Source of the DNA: an uncultured Chthonomonas sp. | Lineage (GTDB): Bacteria > Armatimonadota > Chthonomonadetes > Chthonomonadales > CAJBBX01 | Length of the DNA: 64,000 nt | Assembly: GCA_903951425.1 (NCBI GenBank) | Contig: CAJBBX010000005.1 | Location: 54,867-118,866, forward strand | Direction: 5' to 3' | Shown: positions 20,576 through 28,409 of the stretch, in pieces | Layout of the letters: every line of letters begins with the position of its first letter | Numbering within the stretch: position 1 is the stretch's first letter | Position numbers and translations under genes: made by a program | The notes under the pieces: model-generated | What the model was told of the DNA's origin: nothing | Databases searched by the model: none | Seen by the model: the letters and a program-made list of their open reading frames with translations, nothing else

Positions 20576-21388
20576 ATGCCATCGGCACGAATCGGCGTCT
20601 TCGACTCCGGCTTGGGCGGCCTCACGGTAGTCCGCGAACTGCTCCACCAGGCTCCCGGAGCCGACATCCTCTACGTGGCCGATCAGGCGCACGTGCCCTA
20701 CGGTCCCCGACCGCTAGAGCACATTCGTGCCTTCGCCGAGGCGATCAGCCGTTACCTCCAGACGCAGGGATGCGCCACGGTTGTGATGGCCTGCAACATC
20801 TCGTCGGCCACTGCGCTTGAGACGGTCCGTTGCGCCTTGCCGGACATCCAGTGCCACGGGGTGATCGATCCGGCTGTACGCTCGGCGAGGCAGGGGCCGC
20901 CCGGCCCGGTTGGGGTCCTCGCCACGGCCGGAACCATCGCCAGTCGAGCCTACTCCCGAGCGCTTGGGCGGACCATGCCGGCCGTCCCGGTCACCGAGGT
21001 TGCTTGCCCCGACTTCGTGCCCATCGTCGAGGGCGGGCGCACGGGCACAGCCGAGGCGCTGGACGCCTGCAGCCGCTACCTGGCGCCGCTGCGTGGTCGC
21101 GCTGCGCAGGTGATCCTCGGCTGCACGCACTACCCGTTGCTTCTGCCGGACCTCCATGCGGCCGCATCCGCCATGGGCTGGATGATGCGCGTGGTTGACC
21201 CCGCCGCCGAGGCTGCACGAGAGGCAATCCTCTGTGCGGGCGTGAATGGGACTACGGGCGGCCGGTTGGTCCTGCAGACGACCGGCGACGGCGCACACTT
21301 CAGCGCCCAGGCCCAGGCGGTCCTCGGCTATGCCGTCGCGCCCGCCGTTATGGAGCTTCACTGGCACGAGGATGGGTGTCTGGCTTAG
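20576..21388 (+). CDS. murI: Glutamate racemase
   Basis: Makes D-glutamate for peptidoglycan. The 270-residue protein has GVFDSGLGGLTV at the N-terminus and the catalytic pair C73 (MACNISSAT) and C183 (GCTHYPLL). The first motif is normally CNTAS; here it is CNISS, a mild deviation near the active site. The full length and the second motif argue that it is active. It is the last gene of the amidase-gerM-murI group, and its stop overlaps the convergent helicase stop. Confidence 0.92.
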   Translation: MPSARIGVFDSGLGGLTVVRELLHQAPGADILYVADQAHVPYGPRPLEHIRAFAEAISRYLQTQGCATVVMACNISSATALETVRCALPDIQCHGVIDPAVRSARQGPPGPVGVLATAGTIASRAYSRALGRTMPAVPVTEVACPDFVPIVEGGRTGTAEALDACSRYLAPLRGRAAQVILGCTHYPLLLPDLHAAASAMGWMMRVVDPAAEAAREAILCAGVNGTTGGRLVLQTTGDGAHFSAQAQAVLGYAVAPAVMELHWHEDGCLA

Positions 21389-24111
21389 CCCCATCCCCCC
21401 ATCAGCGCATCCATCTGCACGTCGGCCGTGAGCACCTCGGCGCATGTCTCGAAGTCGATGCTGTCCGGACGGCGCTCGTACCGCATCTCGAAGGGATGGA
21501 CCGTGGGCACTTCGTCGATGCGCCTCTGCGCCTCCTGCTCCTCGTGGCGCGCCACCAGCACCCACACATCTTCCAGGGTGTCCGGTATCTGGCCGAACAG
21601 AGCATGGATGGCCTGTTGGCGCGTGGCGAGCAGCTGGTGCACCCGATCCTCGACTGAGCCGCGGTACCTGAGGTTCAGGATGAGCACCTCGTCCCGGACC
21701 TGACCGATGCGCTGGATGCGCCCTTTCCGCTGCTCCAGGCGCGTGGGGTTCCATGGGAGGTCGACGTTGATGAGCGTACCGAGGCGCTGCAGGTTCAGGC
21801 CCTCCGATGCCGCGTCTGTCCCAACCACCACCCGAATCTCCCCGGTCCGAACCATGCGCTTGATGACCTCGCGCTCGGCACGCTCGAACGCGCCTCCACG
21901 AAGCAGCATGGAGCGTCCGGAGCCGGCGTAGAGGCCGATGGTCTCGCCGGGAAGCACTGCGGCCAGCCTCTCACCGATCCACAGCGCGGTGTCGTAGAAC
22001 TGGCTGAAGAGGATGCACCCCCGTTCGATCCACGGTCCGGTATCGCCGATGTCCTTGTCGTGCAGGCCCTGCAACAGGGCTCGCTCGACCTCGGCGTACT
22101 TGGGGTCCTCCGCCCGGTTCTCCCTGAGCATCCCGACGAAGCGCACCAGCAAGCGCTGCTCTTCCGTCGAGAAGGGGGCAAGCGAGGACGCCGGCTGTGG
22201 TGTCGGATCCTCGTCTTCTTCGTCATCGAGAGACGCCAGATCCGGCCCCAGCATTTTCTCCCCGGTGGAGCGCCCGGCGACAATGGAGCTGCCCAAGCGG
22301 CGCAGCAGGATCGTCTTTAGGAATCCGGAGTTCAGCCCTGCCCGCTTCCCAAGTTCCTCGCAGAAGTCGTCAGCGGCGTCGTATGCATCCTGGAGATACG
22401 GCGGAAGCGTGAGCGCATCGGATTCTCCGAACAAGCGCACCCTCACCGGCTTCAGGTAGGGCTCGCCAGTCGTGGGGTCAATCGTCCCCTCCAGGAACTC
22501 GCGCGTCCGCCGCACGATGTGGCGGATGTACGGGTTGCTGTCGCGGAAGTAGCTGCCTGCGCGCTTCTCGGCGATGCGACGGTCGGTCGGCGTGAGCTTC
22601 GCCAGATCGGCGACCTCGCATGCCGCCGCCTGCGGCTTCATTCGTAGCGACTTGCGGATACGCGCATAGTCGCGGTCCTCGTCCTCAGGCGGGAAGGGGT
22701 TGCACATCCAGGCCCAGGCCTCATCCAGCGAGGCCGGCGCGGCCGTTGTGCCCGTGACCATCTGCAGCGAGACTTCGGGCTGCGTTCGCCAAAAGCTGTA
22801 CCGCTTGCCCAGCACCCTGTCGTCGCCCTGCGCCTGGGCGTCCAGCAGGTCGAACGCCTCGAGCGGGTTGAGTTGCACGGGGGTAGCCGTGCCGAGGATG
22901 AGGCTTGTGGTCCGGAGAGCGATGCCCCTCACGAACAGCATGAGGTTGTTGTACGTCACCGCCTTCGACAGCCCGCTGCTTCGGCGCGCCCGATGCGCCT
23001 CGTCAACGATGACGCAGTCGTACTTCAGTGTTTGCAGGCGCTGGGCCGCCACGGAGCCGCTCGTGATGAGCCCGCTCGACACGATCCCCACGCGGCGCGG
23101 GCACCGTGCAACACCCTCCGGCCCCAGGTCGGCGTGCTCGACTCCACGTTCGTCAATCCACTGCCGGCCGTTCCAACGCGCCGACGGGAGCGCCAGGAGG
23201 CTCCACAGCTCGTCCTGCCACTGCTCCATCAGGGTCTTCGGCACCACGACGAGGATGGGCCTGTTGCCGGTGAGAGCGATGAGCTTGGCCGCAAGGCCCG
23301 CCTCCACGGTCTTTCCCAAGCCGACCTGGTCGGCCAGGACGTAGCGGGCGCCGCCGGCCCGGTGCGCCTGGAACGCAAGGTTGACAAAGTACTTCTGGTG
23401 CGCCCAGAGGCCGTTCTCCTTGCGGTAGACGGGGAGCTCGACTACCGGGGCAGCCGGGTTCGGCCTGGGCTGGCCACACCACCCGGGCACGCTGGTGATG
23501 GTGGTCCGGCGTGTGAGCCGCTCCACGTCGGCGACCACGGCATCTGCCAACGGCCGGGCGCCGGGGTGCCCCCAGAGGGCATCGAACTCAGCCTGCACCC
23601 AGTCGACGCCTTCCTGGGAGTCGTCAACCCAGACCAGCTCGTAGTTCAGCGCCCAGGCCGTCTTGCTCTCATTGGCGCTCCCAAGGAAGCAGCGCGCCGA
23701 GCCATCCTTCGCCCGCACCATGCCTGCCTTCCCGTGGACAAGCCCAAACGCCGCATCGGGAAGGACCCGGACCTCCATCCGACCCGACTTGAGGCGCTGG
23801 TGGAGCCGGCCCAGCCGAGCCTGCGCCTTCTCGTTCAGTTGCGGCAAGCATCGGCACCATTCGCGCCACAGGGCCCACTGCGCGGCCTTCGCCGTCGCCA
23901 CATCCAGCGGGTCCAGCTCGCTGTTGCAGAGGACCCGCACACAGGGCGGATCGCCGGGCGACCAGACCATGGCCTCCGGCTCCTCGCCGGCCACCTCCAG
24001 GATGGACGAGCTGAAGTATCCGGCGATGCGGTCGTAGTGCGCGGCATCACTGAGGAGATCCCTTACTAGCCCAGCCAACGGAGAGCCTCGAGATGAGTAG
24101 CGCCGGAGCAT
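21385..24111 (-). CDS. PLD-nuclease/SNF2-helicase fusion protein, defence-like
   Basis: 908-residue protein with an N-terminal phospholipase-D-type nuclease half-site (H126, K128 and GSANE at 144-148). A SNF2/DEAH helicase follows: Walker A DQVGLGKT 261-268, DEAH 370-373, LGTATP, and the C-terminal motif RIQRIGQVR. A GWCGQPRPN segment joins the domains. This domain pairing is common in anti-phage islands (compare DISARM DrmC/DrmD separately), but I cannot name a family. The frame is intact throughout. ATG 24111 lies three bases after the stop of the frameshifted nuclease gene, making a three-gene unit. Confidence 0.85.
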   Translation of the reverse strand: MLRRYSSRGSPLAGLVRDLLSDAAHYDRIAGYFSSSILEVAGEEPEAMVWSPGDPPCVRVLCNSELDPLDVATAKAAQWALWREWCRCLPQLNEKAQARLGRLHQRLKSGRMEVRVLPDAAFGLVHGKAGMVRAKDGSARCFLGSANESKTAWALNYELVWVDDSQEGVDWVQAEFDALWGHPGARPLADAVVADVERLTRRTTITSVPGWCGQPRPNPAAPVVELPVYRKENGLWAHQKYFVNLAFQAHRAGGARYVLADQVGLGKTVEAGLAAKLIALTGNRPILVVVPKTLMEQWQDELWSLLALPSARWNGRQWIDERGVEHADLGPEGVARCPRRVGIVSSGLITSGSVAAQRLQTLKYDCVIVDEAHRARRSSGLSKAVTYNNLMLFVRGIALRTTSLILGTATPVQLNPLEAFDLLDAQAQGDDRVLGKRYSFWRTQPEVSLQMVTGTTAAPASLDEAWAWMCNPFPPEDEDRDYARIRKSLRMKPQAAACEVADLAKLTPTDRRIAEKRAGSYFRDSNPYIRHIVRRTREFLEGTIDPTTGEPYLKPVRVRLFGESDALTLPPYLQDAYDAADDFCEELGKRAGLNSGFLKTILLRRLGSSIVAGRSTGEKMLGPDLASLDDEEDEDPTPQPASSLAPFSTEEQRLLVRFVGMLRENRAEDPKYAEVERALLQGLHDKDIGDTGPWIERGCILFSQFYDTALWIGERLAAVLPGETIGLYAGSGRSMLLRGGAFERAEREVIKRMVRTGEIRVVVGTDAASEGLNLQRLGTLINVDLPWNPTRLEQRKGRIQRIGQVRDEVLILNLRYRGSVEDRVHQLLATRQQAIHALFGQIPDTLEDVWVLVARHEEQEAQRRIDEVPTVHPFEMRYERRPDSIDFETCAEVLTADVQMDALMGGWG

Positions 24112-24114
24112 GCG

Positions 24115-24663
24115 TTAGACCGTGCGGGAAGTGGTGGCGGCGCTCTTGCGTGACACGGGTATGTCTGGGAACCGCTTGTTCCATAGGGCCAGGTTCCACC
24201 TCAAAGGACGCTGGGACGTCCGCCCACGCCTTGCCTGGAGGCCCCGCAACATGGCACACCCGGTCTAACTGATCCGCCACGACCTGTAGGTCCGGGACCG
24301 TCAGGCGCGCGCACTCGACCAGCAGCACGAACCGAACGACGTCAGGCTTTGCAGGCAAGTGGCCACCGTGGGACAAGAGGGTGATCGTCCCGTCCAGCTT
24401 TGGCACGATCTTGACAAGTACATACTCCCCGCTGTGCGCCGTCCTGGAGAGACCTTTGCCTGCTGACGGGTCGGCCTTGGGATTGCCTGGGTTGTCGAAG
24501 TCTTTGCACTCGAGGAACACCAACTGACGGCCGTACTGCACGATGAAGTCGACCTTGGGTGCGGCCATCGTAGATGATGCTCAGGGCACAGCACTGTGTG
24601 CGAGCCAAACTGGAAGACGAAGTCCGTCTCCTCGTGTGGTGCGGGTTCTGGCGGGAGCGCCAT
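24115..24663 (-). pseudogene. PD-(D/E)XK nuclease-like gene with two compensating frameshifts
   Basis: From ATG 24663 (MALPPEPAP) the frame reads well to CPEHHL, then must shift near 24571 to continue as KVDFIVQYGRQLVFLECKD. It shifts back near 24188 to finish LALWNKRFPDIPVSRKSAA and stop at 24115. The total is 549 bases (183 codons), so the two shifts cancel. The D-x(n)-E-x-K pattern (VDF...LECK) suggests a restriction-endonuclease fold. Both ends abut neighbours exactly (TAA-C-ATG before it, TAA-CGC-ATG after it), which supports the reconstruction. As it stands the gene should be inactive, unless the indels are sequencing errors. Confidence 0.65.
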
Positions 24664-24726
24664 GTTAGCCGCCCGCCAACTGCCGAGCCACTTTGCGTTC
24701 GTAGACCGAAAGGTACTGCGCCTCAA

Positions 24727-25683
24727 TCAGGTTCGGGCTGATCTGGCCGTACTCGGTAGCCGTCGACGCGCTGACCTGGCCGGCCCCATCGCGAGAGAGA
24801 GCACGATGTACTGGAACGGTACGTCGGTCCTCCTGCGCAAGTCCAGCTCTTGCAGGATCAGGTAGCTATGCGTGGCCACGAACACCTGCACGCCGACCTG
24901 GGCCAGCGTATGCAACACGTCGGCGACGACAGCAAACATGGGCGGGTTCAAGTTGGCCTCCGGCTCATCCCAGAACAGCACCTTGCCTTCGGCCAGCGAG
25001 CCGTTCTGGACCAGCAGCCAGAGTAGCGCCAGCTTGCGCCAGCCCTCCGCAACCAGGGGCATTTCGAGGCTCGCCTGGTGTCGCCCTTCACGGATGTTCA
25101 GGTAGAACCGCTCGTTCTTCTGCGTCACGGTGCCCCGCATCTGCTTCTGCAGCGCCGAGAGCAGGGCAGCGCGGTTTGGGGCTATCGGTCCCCGGAGCGG
25201 TGGAAGCATCGCGAGGTCGAGGATGTCGGCATAGACCTGCTCGTAGTCCAGCTCGCGCTGCCGGTACGCGGTGCCGAAACCCCTGGAGTGCGCCAGCATG
25301 TCCTTGACCGGAATGAAGACCGGCGTGGTTGTGTTGCGCCAGCGTCCGCCGGCGTCGAGCACCTTCGACCTCGTGTTGAGCCCAAAGAAGCGGCGGTCAT
25401 GGTTCCACTCGGCCACGATCGAGGCGCGCTGGACACCGACGTGCCGGCGCACGAGTCGGCCGAGTCGCTCAACGTTGAAGGTCGGCGCCAGAACGGCAGA
25501 CAGCGGGCCCTCCAAGTGACTGCTTGCAACCCCCACGGCATGCTTCTGCATAGCGTAAAGGAGCTTCATCAGGTGGGTTTTGCCTGTAGCGTTCGCGCCA
25601 ACGAGGACGTTCACGCCCGGTACGAACGTGAACTGGGACTCCTCGAATGCTGTGAAGTTCGTGAGCGAAAGGCTCCTATGCAC
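24727..25683 (-). CDS. AAA/ABC-type ATPase (OLD-like), C-terminus frameshifted
   Basis: SMC/OLD-like ATPase. Walker A GANATGKT at residues 29-36, a mid-region of helices, Walker B VLFWDEPEANLNPP and the switch VATHSYL. GTG 25683 starts the conserved SLTNFTAFEESQFTFVPG. The current stop at 24727 is reached after a frame change at a GA repeat (24793-24801). In the other frame the protein continues DGAGQVSASTATEYGQ and ends VARQLAGG at 24665, one base before the nuclease ATG. The full gene would be 338 residues if one dinucleotide were removed. The AAA core is intact, so partial activity is possible. Confidence 0.75.
   Translation of the reverse strand: MHRSLSLTNFTAFEESQFTFVPGVNVLVGANATGKTHLMKLLYAMQKHAVGVASSHLEGPLSAVLAPTFNVERLGRLVRRHVGVQRASIVAEWNHDRRFFGLNTRSKVLDAGGRWRNTTTPVFIPVKDMLAHSRGFGTAYRQRELDYEQVYADILDLAMLPPLRGPIAPNRAALLSALQKQMRGTVTQKNERFYLNIREGRHQASLEMPLVAEGWRKLALLWLLVQNGSLAEGKVLFWDEPEANLNPPMFAVVADVLHTLAQVGVQVFVATHSYLILQELDLRRRTDVPFQYIVLSLAMGPARSARRRLPSTARSART
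24793..24801. repeat. GA/CT dinucleotide tract at the AAA gene frameshift
   Basis: GAGAGAGAG on the + strand (CTCTCTCTC in the gene). The gene length from GTG 25683 to the in-phase stop at 24665 is 1019 bases, two more than a multiple of three, exactly what one extra dinucleotide would cause. Confidence 0.6.
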
Positions 25684-26062
25684 GATGCACCGCCTGTCCC
25701 GCGAGTTGGGCTTGGCGCCAGGCAGTGCCTGGGCCCATCGACCTACGTGCCGAGGATACCTGCTCGCGCCGTCAACACAGAGTATTTGGCGGAGGGCGCT
25801 GCAGTTCCTGCCCACTAGAGCCATAGCCGTCGATGCATGCACATGAGTGCAGGGGTGCGGATTCCGGCTCACCCAGATGGAGCCCAGGCCGACGCGATCC
25901 GGAGCACAGGGCGGGGCGGCGCGTGGGCTATGTGAGCCCAGGCAACAAGGTCCGCGGACGGATGGCACACAGATCGTCGATGATCGGCCGGGGAACGGAA
26001 CGGCAGGTCATCGGCAACCAGCTGTGCTGGAGCCGTCGGGCATTCCCCCTGCGTGAGCCGCC
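25684..26062. other. Intergenic stretch upstream of the defence-like cassette, nothing recognised
   Basis: 379 bases between the AAA gene start and the peptidase stop. I see no credible coding frame, tRNA or repeat. A TTGACG on the minus strand (25770-25775) and TATCCT (25753-25758) are only 11 bases apart, too close for a normal promoter. A short hairpin CGTGAG/CTCACG (26052-26067) overlaps the peptidase stop. Confidence 0.5.
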
Positions 26063-27058
26063 TCACGGGCTAGCGGGTCGCGCCTTCTTCTCCCGGTAGA
26101 CCGTCTCGCCCACCGACTCGCCGACCACCTTCAAGCTTGTCTTCGAGCACTTGTCGACCGTATCATCCACTGTGTGCCAGGGGCCGTAGTCGAAGTCGAT
26201 CAGGTCGATGGTCGGTATGCCCGCTGCGATGAGCGGCAGGTGGTCGTCCGTGATGGCGTAGCCGATCCGGTCGCGGAAGTTGCGGGAGTGGCCTAGCTCG
26301 GAGGCGATCCGGAAGACCTTGTCGTTGACCGACCGCGCGCGCTCCTCGGAGTTCTGCTCCCGGGAAATGGTCAGGTCCTTGTCGCCGATCATGTCCAGCA
26401 GGATGCCGTAGGTGGGCTTGCCCACGGGCTTCAGGTTCTTGGCCAGGTAGCGCGAACCGAGAAAGACGCCTTGGTCGCGCTCGAAGTCGCCGTAGTCCTC
26501 GCCGTCCAGCAGCGCGACGGCCACCCCGACCGACGGCGGCTGGGCCTTGAAGGACTTGGCCAGCGCCAGCAGCACGGCCACTCCCGAGGCTCCGTCGTTG
26601 GCCCCCATGATGGGCGTCTTGCGCGCCGTGGCGTCGATCTCCATGTCGGCGGTGGGCCGCGTGTCCCAGTGCGCGCAAAGGAGGATCGGCGCCCGGTCGG
26701 CCGGGCCGAAGATGCCGATGACGTTGGTCAGTGGCATCTCCTTGTACGTGAAGTCCTGTTCTACCACCGTGTCCGAATGCTTCCGCATCTCGGCGACCAG
26801 GTAGTCGCGCGTCTTGCGGTGTGCCTGGGAGCCCACGGGCCTGGGGCCGAACTCGCACTGCTTAAGCAGCACGTTCCAGGCGTAGTCGGCGTCGAAGGCC
26901 GGTGCGGCTGCCTTGGAGATCGGCGTGCGCGGAGCCTGGCCTGCATCGTTGCGGCGTGCCGCGGAGCCGTTGCACCCGAGCAACGGCAGCGCGGCGATGG
27001 CCAGCAGGGGCGCCGCCCAAAAGGACGCCCGGGACAACGAGGGCTTACACTGTGTCAT
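26063..27058 (-). CDS. M28-family zinc peptidase / glutaminyl-cyclase-like lipoprotein
   Basis: 331-residue predicted lipoprotein. A signal helix ends in the lipobox LPLLGC, then an M28 fold with CAHWDTRPT, GANDGASGVAVLL, the DGEDYGDFE acid pair and DDHLPLIAAGIPTIDL. These are the two-metal ligands, and the W-D and late H pattern also fits glutaminyl cyclases. ATG 27058 gives the signal peptide directly; the longer upstream frame overlaps prfB. It starts four bases after the prfB stop, so it is likely cotranscribed with prfB. Confidence 0.85.
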   Translation of the reverse strand: MTQCKPSLSRASFWAAPLLAIAALPLLGCNGSAARRNDAGQAPRTPISKAAAPAFDADYAWNVLLKQCEFGPRPVGSQAHRKTRDYLVAEMRKHSDTVVEQDFTYKEMPLTNVIGIFGPADRAPILLCAHWDTRPTADMEIDATARKTPIMGANDGASGVAVLLALAKSFKAQPPSVGVAVALLDGEDYGDFERDQGVFLGSRYLAKNLKPVGKPTYGILLDMIGDKDLTISREQNSEERARSVNDKVFRIASELGHSRNFRDRIGYAITDDHLPLIAAGIPTIDLIDFDYGPWHTVDDTVDKCSKTSLKVVGESVGETVYREKKARPASP

Positions 27059-27062
27059 TCGG

Positions 27063-28179
27063 CTACTCCCGGCGCTCCGGCCACCGCAGGTACGCGCCCA
27101 TGAAGCGAGAAATGGAGCCATCCATTACGCCCAGCACGTCGCCTGTTTCAGCGCCGGTGCGATGGTCCTTCACCATGGTGTACGGCTGGAAGACGTATGA
27201 CCGGATCTGGCTGCCCCACTCGATGGCCTGCTGCACACCGCGTATCTCTGCACGCTCTGCGTCGCGCTTCCGCCGCTCCACCTCGAGCAGGCGCGACTGC
27301 AGCACCTTCATTGCAGACGCCCGGTTCTTGTGCTGGGATCGCTCGTTCTGGCACGAGACCACGATGCCCGTGGGAAGGTGGGTGATGCGCACCGCCGAGT
27401 CCGTCTTGTTCACGTGCTGCCCGCCGGCGCCGCTGCTTCGGTAGGTATCGACCCGGATATCGTCCGGCGGGATGTCGACGTGGTCCGTATCCGACACCTC
27501 GGGCAGGACGTCGACGGAGGCGAACGATGTATGGCGGCGCTTGGCGGCGTCGAACGGCGAGATGCGCACAAGGCGATGAACGCCGCGCTCCGACTTCAGG
27601 TAGCCGTAGGCGAAGCGCTTGCCCGAGACCTGGAAGGTGGCGCTCTTGATGCCCGCCACGTCGCCGGGCAGCTCGTCCACCATCTCCACGTTGTAGCCCT
27701 GGTCCTGCGCCCAGCGGAGGAGCATCCGGAGCAGCATTTGCGCCCAGTCGCACGACTCTGTCCCGCCGGCTCCGGCGTTGACCTCCACGATGGCGCTACG
27801 GTCGTCGTACTCGCCGCAGAGCAGCGTCTCAACCTCTACGCGCTCAAGGTCAGCCTGCAGGGCGGACAGGTCGGCCTCGAGCTCGGCTGCCATGTCGGCA
27901 TCCGGCTCGCTCTCGGACTGGAGCATCTGGCCCAACTCATCGATGGCTGCAGCGCGGTGGCCCAGATCCTGGACGGGGCCGACCTCGTCACGCAGGCGGG
28001 CCAGGCGCTGGAGGGTCTCCTGCGCGGCGTCGGCGTCGGTCCAGAGCTCGGAGCTGGCTGAACGGGCCTCTAGCTCCGCGATGCTTACGAGCTTGTTGGT
28101 GAGGTCAAAGATGGTCTCCGAGCTTAAGTATGGTGGCCTGCATCTCGCGAGCCGCCTTGCGTATGTCGTCCAACGTCAT
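27063..28179 (-). CDS. prfB: Peptide chain release factor 2, programmed +1 frameshift
   Basis: RF2 reads UGA and UAA. Translation starts at ATG 28179, reads 24 codons to CTT (28110-28108) and meets TGA at 28107-28105. Skipping the T at 28107 resumes with GAC and gives 347 more residues (371 in total). CTT-TGA-C preceded by GGAG a few bases upstream is the known autoregulatory slip site. Later motifs are the stop-reading SPF and the peptidyl-hydrolysis GAGGQ. A palindromic GTATAC at 28241-28246 supplies a possible -10 on the minus strand, but no -35 is clear. Confidence 0.95.
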
Positions 28180-28309
28180 GCGTGAGGTCCCTTCGTGATT
28201 AGCTCTTGCCCCGAGGCCGAACCGGCCCTGAGCCCATGAAGTATACTCGTCAGAGCATTGGGCCCTCGCGCGAGGTGCCCCGCGTATGCGCTTGCGCACG
28301 TCGGTCGGA

Positions 28310-28345
28310 CTTGACAGACGGGGCGTTGGTCACTATCCTGTCAAG
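28310..28345. promoter_or_regulatory. Inverted repeat framing the fucI promoter (possible operator)
   Basis: CTTGACAG at 28310-28317 is the exact reverse complement of CTGTCAAG at 28338-28345. One arm covers the -35 box, the other overlaps the end of the -10 and the start region. The spacing suits a repressor dimer or tetramer; no regulator gene is adjacent. Confidence 0.5.
28311..28339 (+). promoter_or_regulatory. Promoter of the fucI operon
   Basis: TTGACA at 28311-28316, a 17-base spacer and TATCCT at 28334-28339. The start is expected near 28346, 64 bases before the GTG start codon. Confidence 0.75.
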
Positions 28346-28409
28346 GTATGCGTTGGGTCCGGCCGCGGCATCGCGCCGGACGACCTGCGCCGAGGAAAGG
28401 GTAACAACC

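Noticed and set aside
22873..24069. 398-residue plus-strand frame over the PLD-SNF2 helicase
   Set aside because: The helicase frame has PLD, Walker A, DEAH and RIQRIGQ motifs; this one has none.
25753..25775. Promoter of the defence-like cassette (TTGACG/TATCCT)
   Set aside because: The boxes are only 11 bases apart, outside the working range.
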